64,000 bases of DNA from JALCRY01 sp050946575 (GTDB lineage: Bacteria > Bacillota > Clostridia > Peptostreptococcales > Anaerovoracaceae): contig JBMNVB010000005.1 of NCBI GenBank assembly GCA_050946575.1, forward strand, positions 54,712 through 118,711, written 5' to 3'. Made by a program: the position numbers and the translations under genes. Numbering within the stretch: position 1 is the stretch's first letter; each line of letters opens with the position of its first letter. Under the pieces are notes generated by a model. It saw only the letters and a program-made list of their open reading frames with translations, did not search any database and was not told the DNA's origin. Positions 34,501 to 41,680 of the stretch are shown here, one piece after another.

Positions 34501-35064
34501 GACATAAACATGCTCGTGCTTGATACTGAAGTTTACTCGAACACCGGCGGGCAGTCGTCAAAGGCGACGCAGACCGCGGCCATAGCTAAGTTCTCCGCGG
34601 GCGGAAAGGAAACGCGCAAGAAAGACCTCGGCCTCATGGCAATGAGCTACGGCTACGTCTATGTCGCTCAGGTCGCGATGGGCTCGGACCCGGCGCAGAC
34701 GCTGAGGGCGATCAGGGAAGCCGAATCATATAACGGACCTTCGATCGTGATCTGCTACTGCGCATGCATCGAGCACGGTGTAAAGGCAGGCATGGGCCTG
34801 AGCCAGCAGGAAGAGAAAAAGGCCGTCGAGGCGGGGTACTGGCATCTGTACCGCTACGACCCGAGGCTGAAGGAACAGGGGAAGAACCCGTTCCGGCTCG
34901 ACTCGAAGCCGCCGACGGGCGACCTCCGGGCGTTCCTCGAAGGAGAGAACCGTTACGCTTCGCTCGAGCTGTCGTTCCCGGAAAAAGCGGAAAGACTCTT
35001 CGCGAAAGCGGAGCGCGACGCGAGAGAAAGACTTGCGAAATACGAGGAACTGGCAGGAGAATAA
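31552..35064 (+). CDS. nifJ: pyruvate:ferredoxin (flavodoxin) oxidoreductase
   Basis: This is a single-chain homodimer-type PFOR of 1170 residues. Domain order is: N-terminal pyrimidine-binding domain (MDGNTAAAYISYAFTEVAGIFPITPSS), transketolase C-like domain (about 260-390), gamma domain (about 415-600), two 4Fe-4S sites (CIQCNLCSFICP near residue 690, CTGCGSCVNNCP near 745), then the TPP domain (CAGCGETPYVKI; GGDGWAYDIGYGGLDH; TEVYSNTGGQSSKATQ). It decarboxylates pyruvate to acetyl-CoA and reduces ferredoxin. It starts one base after the abfD stop, so the two are tightly coupled. A terminator follows. Confidence 0.96.
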   Translation: MDKTKMTVMDGNTAAAYISYAFTEVAGIFPITPSSTMAELVDEWAANGKKNLFGQPVRVVEMQSEGGAAGTVHGSLQSGALTTTYTASQGLLLMIPNMYKIAGEMLPGVFHVSARTVSSHALSIFGDHSDVMGTRSTGFSFLASASPQEVMDLGAVAHLSAIHCRMPFLHFFDGFRTSHEMQKIEKIDYEDLRPLVDEEQLKAFRKNSLNPEHPATRGTTVNPDVFFQVREASNSHFAVIPDAVEHYMEEIKKITGREYHLFDYYGAEDAERVVVLMGSAAETAKETVDALIAAGEKVGVINVHLYRPFSAEYFMRALPKTVRRIAALDRMKEPGGTGEPLYVDICTVLRQQCIDDVDVIGGRYGLSQKDTTPGQIKAVFDELKKDEPKNDFTIGINDDVTFTSLPYEELDTAPEGQLGAVFWGMGSDGTVGANKNSIKIIGDETDLYCQAFFVYDSKKSGGLTQSHLRFGRQPIRSPYLVNAADFIACHTPAYVRLYDMVRGLKDGGTFLLNCPWDEAALETHLPAKMKRQLAEKGADLYTIDAIGIARKIGLGNRTNTILQAAFFALSGVIPTEQAVSAMKDAIYRTYYKRKGQAVVDMNNESIEYGIKELRKIDIPASWKDAEDEPDTRDVPPFIREVVDPMNRQEGNDLPVSVFTKFGLEDGTWYSGSTKYEKRGTAVTVPEWDSAKCIQCNLCSFICPHAAIRPALLDDEEAMRKPENFDTVPAKGKGLEKYQYRLQVSPYDCTGCGSCVNNCPAKEKAISMQPFEEQLKEAENWTFFIDQVEKKEDAAGDGSVKASQFNKPYFEFSGACAGCGETPYVKIVTQLFGDRMYITNASGCSSAYGGSTPSTPYCTDKRGFGPCWAMSLFEDNAEYAFGYLLGQDSVKAQVRERVEKLADAGIAEDECRAYLENCEDKKLSRGVSDALVAALEKAGDSEDAAFVLQNREYLSKKSVWAFGGDGWAYDIGYGGLDHVLASGKDINMLVLDTEVYSNTGGQSSKATQTAAIAKFSAGGKETRKKDLGLMAMSYGYVYVAQVAMGSDPAQTLRAIREAESYNGPSIVICYCACIEHGVKAGMGLSQQEEKKAVEAGYWHLYRYDPRLKEQGKNPFRLDSKPPTGDLRAFLEGENRYASLELSFPEKAERLFAKAERDARERLAKYEELAGE

Positions 35065-35092
35065 CAGGTACATCAACGCATTGATGCAAAAG

Positions 35093-35120
35093 GCCGCCGT
35101 GTGGAAACGGCGGCTTTTTT
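35093..35120 (+). terminator. nifJ terminator
   Basis: GCCGCCGT / ACGGCGGC, 6-nt loop, then TTTTTT. Confidence 0.88.
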
Positions 35121-35179
35121 ATTGCTATCAAGGCTGCGGCAGAAGCATAATGCGGAATGCGTGACAAGCAGAGGAAAAC

Positions 35180-35220
35180 TTGACATCACAAGTTAGATAT
35201 ATTAAACTATTGTTAGTTAT
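35180..35220 (+). promoter_or_regulatory. DUF2325 promoter with DtxR-type operator
   Basis: TTGACA (35180-35185), a 17-bp spacer and TAAACT (35203-35208). Spacer plus -10 carry TTAGATATATTAAACT, followed by AACTA-N4-TAGTT. The same TTGACA, 17-bp spacing and TTAGATATATTAAACT recur at the feo promoter (36033). Confidence 0.75.
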
Positions 35221-35253
35221 ATATAATATCAATTCGCAAACTGGGGGGATATT

Positions 35254-35553
35254 ATGAGTGTAGTAATAGTAGGCGGCAATGAATGCATGGAGTGCAGGTA
35301 TAAGGAACTGTGCAGATCATATCACTGCAAGCCGAAGATCTTTCTGAAGTACAGCCAGGCGATGCAGAAGCAGATCGGGTCCCCGGATCTGATGATACTT
35401 TTTACAGGCACTGTGTCACACAAGATGGTTAAATGTGCGCTCAGCAAAGTGAAGGGGATGGATACCATGATCGTGCGGAGCCGGTCGAGTTCGATGTCGG
35501 CGCTTAAGAATATCATGGAAGAATACGGCGGCGGTAAGAAAGCCGCGGGATGA
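35254..35553 (+). CDS. DUF2325 domain protein
   Basis: This 99-residue protein has MSVVIVGGNECMECRYKELC at the N terminus and then PDLMILFTGTVSHKMVKCALSKVK..MIVRSRSSSMSALKNIMEE, the DUF2325 pattern. Four cysteines in the first 30 residues (C-x2-C, then C and C) may bind metal. Function is unknown, but DUF2325 genes are often next to feoB in Clostridia. Its promoter shares an operator with the feo genes, so it belongs to the same iron-responsive group. CTGGGGGGATATT precedes the start. Confidence 0.85.
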   Translation: MSVVIVGGNECMECRYKELCRSYHCKPKIFLKYSQAMQKQIGSPDLMILFTGTVSHKMVKCALSKVKGMDTMIVRSRSSSMSALKNIMEEYGGGKKAAG

Positions 35554-35578
35554 AAAAACGGGCCCGGGCCCGTTTTTT
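35553..35578. terminator. bidirectional terminator, perfect 26-bp palindrome
   Basis: A6-CGGGCCCGGGCCCG-T6 is its own reverse complement. It touches the stop codons of the two convergent genes (DUF2325 and the DtxR-type regulator) and serves both. Confidence 0.88.
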
Positions 35579-35951
35579 ATTCCTGACTGCTGTTTTTGAT
35601 GTATTTCTTCAGTGCGCGGAACGTCCTGTCGCTGATATCGTGTTCGACTTTGCAGGCGTCGTCCAGCGCGGTCTCCGGATCCACTCCTATGTCTTCGAAG
35701 AACGATGAGAGCAGCTTGTGGCGGTCGTAGATGTTCTTCGCTATTTTCCGTCCTTCGGCGGTCAGGGTGATGATGTTCGCCCTGTCCATTTCTATATATC
35801 CTTCCTCGCGGAGTTTCTTCGTAGCGTAAGAAACGCTCGGCTTCGTCACGCCGAGTTTTTCCGCTATATCCACGGAACGGATATAGCCGTGCTCCTCCTG
35901 CAGCATAAGCATTGCTTCGAGATAGTCTTCGGTCGATTTACTTATACTCAT
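35577..35951 (-). CDS. DtxR/MntR-family metal-dependent regulator
   Basis: In this 124-residue regulator, MSISKSTEDYLEAMLMLQEEHGYIRSVDIAEKLGVTKPSVSYATKKLREEGYIEMD is the DtxR winged helix. The dimerisation/metal domain has HKLLSSFF and CKVEHDIS. The Cys in C-x2-E-H corresponds to the Cys102 ligand of iron-type DtxR rather than the Glu of MntR, so iron sensing is favoured. It has no SH3 domain. I placed the start at 35951 (GGAGAACAGAGA before ATG) rather than the longer frame to 36017. It likely binds the shared sites at 35180 and 36033. Confidence 0.87.
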   Translation of the reverse strand: MSISKSTEDYLEAMLMLQEEHGYIRSVDIAEKLGVTKPSVSYATKKLREEGYIEMDRANIITLTAEGRKIAKNIYDRHKLLSSFFEDIGVDPETALDDACKVEHDISDRTFRALKKYIKNSSQE

Positions 35952-36032
35952 TCTCTGTTCTCCGTACTGAAAAAATGGTGGATTTCTACCTTTGAATCTT
36001 ATCATAACGGTATCCATATTACAAGATTCCGC

Positions 36033-36084
36033 TTGACATCCTGAATTAGATATATTAAACTCACGTTAGTTAAAGAACACTAAC
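36033..36084 (+). promoter_or_regulatory. feo promoter with DtxR-type operator
   Basis: TTGACA (36033-36038), a 17-bp spacer and TAAACT (36056-36061), including TTAGATATATTAAACT as at 35180. Directly downstream is GTTAGT-N8-ACTAAC (36065-36084), a perfect inverted repeat over the expected transcription start. Confidence 0.75.
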
Positions 36085-36115
36085 AACACTTCAATATATA
36101 TAACAGGAGGAACCA

Positions 36116-36328
36116 ATGATGCCACTGACATTCGCAAAACCTGAAGAAACTGTCGTTATCAGGAAGATATCCGGCCCGGAAGACGCGCGCCGGCACCTCG
36201 CGGAGCTCGGATTCGTGGTGGGGGAGCCCGTCACCGTCGTGAGCGAGATAGCCGGGAGCCTGATACTGCAGGTGAAGGGAAGCCGCATTGCCATCGGCAG
36301 GGGAATGGCGGCAAGGATCATGATATAG
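36116..36328 (+). CDS. feoA: FeoA family protein 1
   Basis: This 70-residue SH3-like protein has the FeoA pattern RHLAELGFVVGEPVTVVSEIAGSLILQVKGSRIAIGRGMAARIMI. It supports FeoB-mediated ferrous iron uptake on the cytoplasmic side. AACAGGAGGAACC is the ribosome binding site. It is the first of two tandem FeoA genes. Confidence 0.9.
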   Translation: MMPLTFAKPEETVVIRKISGPEDARRHLAELGFVVGEPVTVVSEIAGSLILQVKGSRIAIGRGMAARIMI

Positions 36329-36346
36329 AGGAGAAGGAGGAATGAA

Positions 36347-36568
36347 ATGAAGACATTGCGTGAAACAAGTGTGGGAGATACCGTGCGGATCACACGGATC
36401 AACGGGCAGGGCGCGATAAAGCGCCGCATCATGGACATGGGCCTTACAAAGGGAACGGAGGTATACGTCCGGAAACTTGCCCCGCTCGGGGATCCGATAG
36501 AGCTTACGGTCCGCGGATATGAGCTGTCGGTCCGGAAAGCCGACGCCGAACGCATCGAAGTAGAGTAG
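36347..36568 (+). CDS. feoA: FeoA family protein 2
   Basis: This 73-residue second FeoA has GDTVRITRINGQGAIKRRIMDMGLTKGTEVYVRKLAPLGDPIELTVRGYELSVRK, closer to canonical FeoA than the first copy. It lies 18 bp downstream of it and 36 bp before feoB, with GGAGAAGGAGG upstream. Confidence 0.92.
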   Translation: MKTLRETSVGDTVRITRINGQGAIKRRIMDMGLTKGTEVYVRKLAPLGDPIELTVRGYELSVRKADAERIEVE

Positions 36569-36604
36569 AAGTGTGTTTTTAATAGAGAGAAAGGAGAAAG
36601 CAAC

Positions 36605-38770
36605 ATGGCGATAAAGATCGCTCTTGCCGGGAACCCTAATTCCGGCAAGACAACGCTGTTCAATGATCTTACGGGCAGTAACCAGTATGTGGGGAACTGG
36701 CCCGGGGTCACAGTCGAAAAAAAGGACGGCCGTCTCAGGACGGACCGGAATGTGATCATCCAGGACCTTCCGGGCATTTATTCCCTGTCCCCGTACACGC
36801 TGGAGGAAGTGGTATCGAGGCAGTATCTGGTATCGGAACGTCCGGACGCAATTATCGATATCATCGACGCCACCAATATCGAAAGGAATCTGTATCTCAC
36901 GACGCAGCTTCTTGAACTCAACATTCCGGTGGTCATAGCGCTCAACATGATGGACATCGTCCGCAGAAACGGCGACCGCATCAATATCGAAAAACTGGAA
37001 AAAGAGCTCGGCTGCACGATAGTGCCGATAAGCGCACTCAAGGGCGAAGGCGGGGATGAGCTCGTAAAAGAGGCCGTAAGAGCCGCGAGCTGCAGAATGA
37101 GGCCGGAGCCGCCGCACGTCTTCACGGGCTCCGTCGAGCACTGCCTCGCTCATATAGAAGAGTCGATAGAAAGGCGCGTGAAGCCGGAGAACCTGCGCTG
37201 GTACGCCGTTAAACTGTTCGAGCGCGACGAAAAAGTCCGCGAAGAGCTCGGACTTGAACAGGGCCTGCTTAATCATATCGACGCGCATATAGCGGACTGC
37301 GAAAAGGAAATGGACGACGATTCGGAAAGCATCATAACGAATCAACGCTATGCTTACATTAATGAGGTGGTCACACGTTCCGTATCGAAGGCCGGCGCGA
37401 AGGAAAAGATGTCCGCGTCGGACAGGATCGACCGGATCGTTACGAACCGCGTGCTCGCGCTGCCGATATTCGCGGTGATAATGTTCCTCGTCTATTATAT
37501 CTCTGTGACGACTCTCGGTACGGTCGTGACCGACTGGACGAATGATACGCTGTTCGGCGCCTGGATCCAGCCCGGCGTTCAGGGATTCCTTGAGGGAGCC
37601 GGAGCGTCCGAATGGGTGGTATCTCTCGTGGTCGACGGCATCATCGGCGGCATAGCGGCGCCCATTGGATTCGCGCCGCAGATGGCTCTGGTGTTCCTGT
37701 TCCTGTCGATACTCGAGGACTGCGGATACATGGCGCGCGTGGCGTTCATCATGGACCGCATTTTCAGGAGATTCGGGCTCTCGGGCAAGAGCTTCATACC
37801 GTTCCTCATTTCATCCGGGTGCGGAGTACCGGGGATAATGGCGACGAGAACCATAGAAAACGAAAAAGACAGACGGATGACGATGATGACGACGACGTTC
37901 ATACCGTGCGGAGCGAAGCTCCCGGTCATCGCCGCGATCGGCGGGTTCATCATGGGCGGAGCCTGGTGGGTGGCGCCTCTCATGTATTTCGTCGGCATAA
38001 TCGTAGTTATCTGCTCATGCATAATACTGAAAAAGACAAAATTGTTCGCAGGCGAACCCGCCCCGTTCGTAATGGAACTGCCGCAGTATCATGTGCCTTC
38101 AGTTCGCGGCGTGCTGCTTCACGTATGGGAGCGAGTATGGGCGTTCCTGAGGAAAGCCGGAACGATCCTGTTCCTCTGCTGCGTCGTCATGTGGTTCCTC
38201 GCGACATTCGGCGTGCAGAACGGGACACTCGGCATCGTTGCGGCGGAAGACAGTTTCCTGGCCGGCATCGGCGGCGCGATCAGCGTGATCTTCAGGCCGC
38301 TCGGCTTCGGAACATGGCAGGCCGTGGCGTCTTCATTGTCAGGCTTTGTGGCGAAGGAAGGCATCGTCTCCACAATGGGTGTCCTTTCGGGGCTCGGAGA
38401 GATCGAGAGCTACACCGCTTCCATGCACAGTCAGTTCGCGGCGTTCTTCCCGACGAGCCTCGCCGCCGTTTCGTTCCTGTTCTTCAACCTGTTCGATTCA
38501 CCGTGCCTCGCGGCTATATCGACGATGGCGAAAGAAATGGGATCGAGGAAATTCTTCTGGTTCGCTCTGCTGTTCCAGAACGTGCTTTCTTACTGCCTGG
38601 CATTGATGGTATACCAGTTCGGCGGACTGGCGATGGGAATCGTATCGTTCGGCCCCGCGACCGTTGCGGCTATAGCGGTGCTCGCGCTGTTCCTGTATCT
38701 CCTGTTCAGGCCTGACAGAAACAGCGAGGTCAGATTAGAGGATGCGGAGCCCGGCAGGCAGGCGGCCTGA
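36605..38770 (+). CDS. feoB: ferrous iron transporter FeoB
   Basis: This is a 721-residue protein. The N-terminal G domain has G1 GNPNSGKTTLFN, G2 NWPGVTVEKK, G3 DLPGIYSLSP, G4 NMMD and a G5 SALKGEG. A helical spacer follows (about residues 170-270), then the membrane domain with two Gate-type segments and roughly 8-10 helices (PFLISSGCGVPGIMATRTI; PCGAKLPVI; GFVAKEGIVSTMG). It imports Fe(II). The conserved cysteines in SSGCGVPG and IPCGAKLP are present. Confidence 0.96.
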   Translation: MAIKIALAGNPNSGKTTLFNDLTGSNQYVGNWPGVTVEKKDGRLRTDRNVIIQDLPGIYSLSPYTLEEVVSRQYLVSERPDAIIDIIDATNIERNLYLTTQLLELNIPVVIALNMMDIVRRNGDRINIEKLEKELGCTIVPISALKGEGGDELVKEAVRAASCRMRPEPPHVFTGSVEHCLAHIEESIERRVKPENLRWYAVKLFERDEKVREELGLEQGLLNHIDAHIADCEKEMDDDSESIITNQRYAYINEVVTRSVSKAGAKEKMSASDRIDRIVTNRVLALPIFAVIMFLVYYISVTTLGTVVTDWTNDTLFGAWIQPGVQGFLEGAGASEWVVSLVVDGIIGGIAAPIGFAPQMALVFLFLSILEDCGYMARVAFIMDRIFRRFGLSGKSFIPFLISSGCGVPGIMATRTIENEKDRRMTMMTTTFIPCGAKLPVIAAIGGFIMGGAWWVAPLMYFVGIIVVICSCIILKKTKLFAGEPAPFVMELPQYHVPSVRGVLLHVWERVWAFLRKAGTILFLCCVVMWFLATFGVQNGTLGIVAAEDSFLAGIGGAISVIFRPLGFGTWQAVASSLSGFVAKEGIVSTMGVLSGLGEIESYTASMHSQFAAFFPTSLAAVSFLFFNLFDSPCLAAISTMAKEMGSRKFFWFALLFQNVLSYCLALMVYQFGGLAMGIVSFGPATVAAIAVLALFLYLLFRPDRNSEVRLEDAEPGRQAA

Positions 38771-38812
38771 GCGGAGCCCGCACAGGCGTAATGACGAAAA
38801 GGGGTGATAACT

Positions 38813-38956
38813 GTGAGACTGGGATTTGTACTGACTCCGGCCGATAAAGCTGTTCTGGCGGTACTGCTGGCAGTTTTCCTCGTCGTCCTGCGTATTGTGA
38901 TCGGATTCTTCCGCACGAAGCCGCGGAGGAAAGGCGACGAAAGGAGGTCATCATGA
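38813..38956 (+). CDS. small single-pass membrane protein downstream of feoB
   Basis: This 47-residue GTG-start frame is preceded by AAAGGGGTG. It reads MRLGFVLTPADKAVLAVLL and continues hydrophobic to residue about 33, then a basic tail RTKPRRKGDERRSS. One transmembrane helix with a positively charged C terminus (cytoplasmic by the positive-inside rule). Its stop overlaps the start of the next small gene (ATGATG), so the two are translationally coupled. I do not recognise a family; position suggests a FeoC-like accessory role. Confidence 0.65.
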   Translation: MRLGFVLTPADKAVLAVLLAVFLVVLRIVIGFFRTKPRRKGDERRSS

Positions 38957-39120
38957 TGAACATTGCGGATCTGATCATTCTGCTCGTGGTCGCGGCGCTG
39001 GTCATCCTGGCGGTCGTCCGCATGGCGCGCCGCAGGAAATCGTCCGGCACATTCTGCGAGCACTGCTGCGGAGGATGCGCGATGAGCGGTGAATGCCATA
39101 AATCAATGCAGAATAAGTGA
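38953..39120 (+). CDS. FeoB-associated Cys-rich membrane protein
   Basis: This 55-residue protein starts at ATG 38953, after AAAGGAGGTCATC. An N-terminal helix (IADLIILLVVAALVILAVV) is followed by RMARRRK and a cysteine cluster CEHCCGGCAMSGEC. This is the pattern of the FeoB-associated Cys-rich membrane protein family, found next to feoB in Firmicutes. The cysteines may bind iron or a cluster. A second ATG at 38956 is possible as the start. Confidence 0.82.
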   Translation: MMNIADLIILLVVAALVILAVVRMARRRKSSGTFCEHCCGGCAMSGECHKSMQNK

Positions 39121-39129
39121 TCCTTTCAA

Positions 39130-39154
39130 GAGGAGCCCGGTGCTCCTCTTTTTT
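39130..39154 (+). terminator. feo operon terminator
   Basis: GAGGAGC / GCTCCTC 7-bp stem, 5-nt loop, then TTTTTT. Confidence 0.85.
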
Positions 39155-39228
39155 ATGCGCCGCGCTTTATTTAACCGCGGGAAAAAGTTATAATAACTGT
39201 CATCAGGTACACTGAAAGGGAGGCGGAA

Positions 39229-40695
39229 TTGACGAGAAAAAGGAATTATATCGGCGGCGAGTGGACGGAGCCGCTGTCCGGCGAATATCAGGAAGTTATT
39301 GACCCGGCGACGGAGGAGCCTTTCGCGGAAGCGCCGCGAAGCAGTGCGGAGGACGCGGAAGCAGCCGTTGCGGCCGCGCGGAGGTCGTTTTATGAGACCC
39401 GCGAATGGAGAGACCGTTCGGCGGAAGATCGTGCGGAGATGCTCCGGAAGATCAGGGATCTTATCCATCGGGACGCGGATGAGATCGCGGAGATCGAAAC
39501 GCGCAACCAGGGCAAGCCGCTGCGTGAGGCGAAGGACGATGTCAGGGCGTCCGCGGACTGCTTCCGGTATTATGCTGATCTGATAGAAGAAGAATCGCGC
39601 CGCGGCGCGGAGAAAATCCCGCAGGAGGGGGAGACGACCGCCTTTGTGGCTAAGGAGCCTGTCGGCGTGTGCGCCCTTATAACCCCGTGGAATTATCCGC
39701 TGCTGATGGCGGCGCAGAAAATCGCGCCGGCGCTGGCCGCGGGGAACAGCATTGTCGTGAAACCTGCATCATATACGCCGCTCTCAACGATCAGGCTCTT
39801 TGAGCTCTTGGAAGAAGCGGGACTGCCGGCGGGAACGGCGAATCTCGTGACAGGTCCCGGAGGGACCGTCGGGGGCGCTCTTTCGCGCAGCCGCGATGTG
39901 GATATGATAACGTTCACCGGCAGCACCGAAGTCGGGCGCGGCATCATGGAGGCCGCGGCAGTGAATATAAAGAAAGTGGCCCTGGAGCTCGGCGGCAAGT
40001 CGCCCGTCATCATTTTCGATGACGCGGAGCTCAGACCGGCGGCGGAATGGGCCATGCAGGGCATATTCATGAATCAGGGCGAGATATGCTCGGCGGGCTC
40101 GAGGATACTCGTGAGCGAAAGCGTGCACGACGAATTCCTCGCATTGATGGTCGAAATGACAGAGAAGATGACGGCCGGGGATCCCATGGAGGATCCCGAC
40201 ATCGGGCCGCTCGTCTCGAGATCGCATATGGAGAAGGTCCTCGCGTATATCGAAAGCGGCCTGCGGGAAGGCGCGAGGTGCGTGTGCGGAGGCCGCAGGA
40301 TAGACCGGAAGGGATACTTTGTGGAGCCGACGATATTCGACGGCTGCCGTCCGGATATGAAGATCGTGCGCGAGGAGATATTCGGACCGGTCGCGGCAGT
40401 GCAGACATTCCGCGATGAAGACGAGGCCGTCGCGATGGCGAACGATACGGATTACGGGCTCGGAGGAGCCGTATTCACGAAGGACATGGACCGCGCGGCG
40501 CGTGTGATACGCGAAGTGAGGGCCGGCATGATGTGGGCGAACTGCTATAATGTCTCCGGGGCCGACATGCTCTGGGGCGGATACGGGATGTCGGGCATCG
40601 GCCGGGAAAACGGGCCGGAAGGGCTTGACGAATACCGCGAACTGAAGCAGGTGGTCATCAGCCGGGACTATTCGATGCCGGGCTGGTATGTTTAG
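39229..40695 (+). CDS. NAD(P)-dependent aldehyde dehydrogenase
   Basis: This 488-residue ALDH has PWNYPLLMAAQKIAPALAAGNSIVVKPAS (cofactor and fold), FTGSTEVGRGIM, the catalytic Glu in LELGGKSP and the catalytic Cys in NQGEICSAGSR. It is nearest the betaine-aldehyde/aminoaldehyde group, but substrate is not certain; succinic semialdehyde or an aminoaldehyde would also fit. The start is TTG at 39229, 4 nt after GGGAGG, giving MTRKRNYIGGEW. TATAAT lies at 39189-39194. The next gene follows after 9 bp. Confidence 0.9.
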   Translation: MTRKRNYIGGEWTEPLSGEYQEVIDPATEEPFAEAPRSSAEDAEAAVAAARRSFYETREWRDRSAEDRAEMLRKIRDLIHRDADEIAEIETRNQGKPLREAKDDVRASADCFRYYADLIEEESRRGAEKIPQEGETTAFVAKEPVGVCALITPWNYPLLMAAQKIAPALAAGNSIVVKPASYTPLSTIRLFELLEEAGLPAGTANLVTGPGGTVGGALSRSRDVDMITFTGSTEVGRGIMEAAAVNIKKVALELGGKSPVIIFDDAELRPAAEWAMQGIFMNQGEICSAGSRILVSESVHDEFLALMVEMTEKMTAGDPMEDPDIGPLVSRSHMEKVLAYIESGLREGARCVCGGRRIDRKGYFVEPTIFDGCRPDMKIVREEIFGPVAAVQTFRDEDEAVAMANDTDYGLGGAVFTKDMDRAARVIREVRAGMMWANCYNVSGADMLWGGYGMSGIGRENGPEGLDEYRELKQVVISRDYSMPGWYV

Positions 40696-40704
40696 GAGGA
40701 AAAG

Positions 40705-41673
40705 ATGGCATTCAATGAAGCTGAACAGAAAATACTGGACATAATAAGTACGGGACGCGGCGGGCTGCAGCATATAGAGCGGCAGTTCGAAAACGGGGCG
40801 GATGCGAACTCGCTTGAGTCAGAGCCGGAAAAAGTGGAATCGGTCGGCGGCCAGCCGTATTACAGCACACTTGCGGGAGAAGCGCTGTACGAGAACAACG
40901 AAAGCGGATATTTCCGCCATTCGGATCTCCTGCGAATATTTCTCGACCGCGGATGGGACGCGAAAAAATACGGAGCTTCCGTCATGAGCGACCTCGCGTA
41001 TCAGGTGATGAACCGAAGGCGCTCGGATTTCTACTCGCTGTTTAAGACGATACTTGACGCGGCGGGCCCGGGCATGGAGCTCGCTCAGGCGTACTCCGGC
41101 ATTAGTGCGGAGCGTGAATATTACGAAATGGGCACTCCCGTCGGGAACGACGGAGGAGAGAACGACGAGCTCGACAATTATCTGTTCGGTCTGGAACAGA
41201 TGCTGAAAAAATATGAGGCGGGGGAAGACTATAACTCTGTTTTCCAGTATGATCTCGCTTACGGCCAGAAGGTGAAGAGCGTCCGCATCTCGGGAGAGCC
41301 GGTCACGGTCGACAGCGCCGAGGAATTCAGCGTTGCCGCGGGAGGCCGCGACGCGGGATTCTTCGCGGAGATCGAACTTGAAGACGATACGCTCGTGATA
41401 GACAACGCGTATTTCGCGTATATCGATAACTCATCAATGCGCGGGGCCGAAGGAGAGTTCGCCGGCAGCGCGTCCGGATTCCTGAAAGACATGTCGTTCG
41501 AGGTGCTGAGATTCACGGTCAGCCCGTTCGGCAGGACGCCGGGCGGCATGAACACCGCGAGATTCAGGACCATCGAGCTCGTATTCGACGAACTGAAATG
41601 CCTTACGTTCTACAACAATGAAGCGGAGCGGGAAGCGGGCGTAAGAAAAAGGACGCTTCCGGAGCGCCCGTGA
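40705..41673 (+). CDS. uncharacterised 322-residue protein
   Basis: I do not recognise this protein. It starts at ATG 40705 after TAGGAGGAAAAG and is probably co-transcribed with the aldehyde dehydrogenase. It has no signal peptide or membrane segment. Residues about 1-120 look helical and somewhat ankyrin-like (IERQFENGADANSLE; LLRIFLDRGWDAKKYG). Residues about 125-180 are acidic. Residues about 185-310 are predicted beta-rich (VKSVRISGEPVTVDSAEEF; AGFFAEIELEDDTLVIDNAYFAYIDNSSMRG). A cytosolic accessory or defence-like protein are both possible; nothing in the neighbours decides. Confidence 0.75.
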   Translation: MAFNEAEQKILDIISTGRGGLQHIERQFENGADANSLESEPEKVESVGGQPYYSTLAGEALYENNESGYFRHSDLLRIFLDRGWDAKKYGASVMSDLAYQVMNRRRSDFYSLFKTILDAAGPGMELAQAYSGISAEREYYEMGTPVGNDGGENDELDNYLFGLEQMLKKYEAGEDYNSVFQYDLAYGQKVKSVRISGEPVTVDSAEEFSVAAGGRDAGFFAEIELEDDTLVIDNAYFAYIDNSSMRGAEGEFAGSASGFLKDMSFEVLRFTVSPFGRTPGGMNTARFRTIELVFDELKCLTFYNNEAEREAGVRKRTLPERP

Positions 41674-41680
41674 TTTCGTT

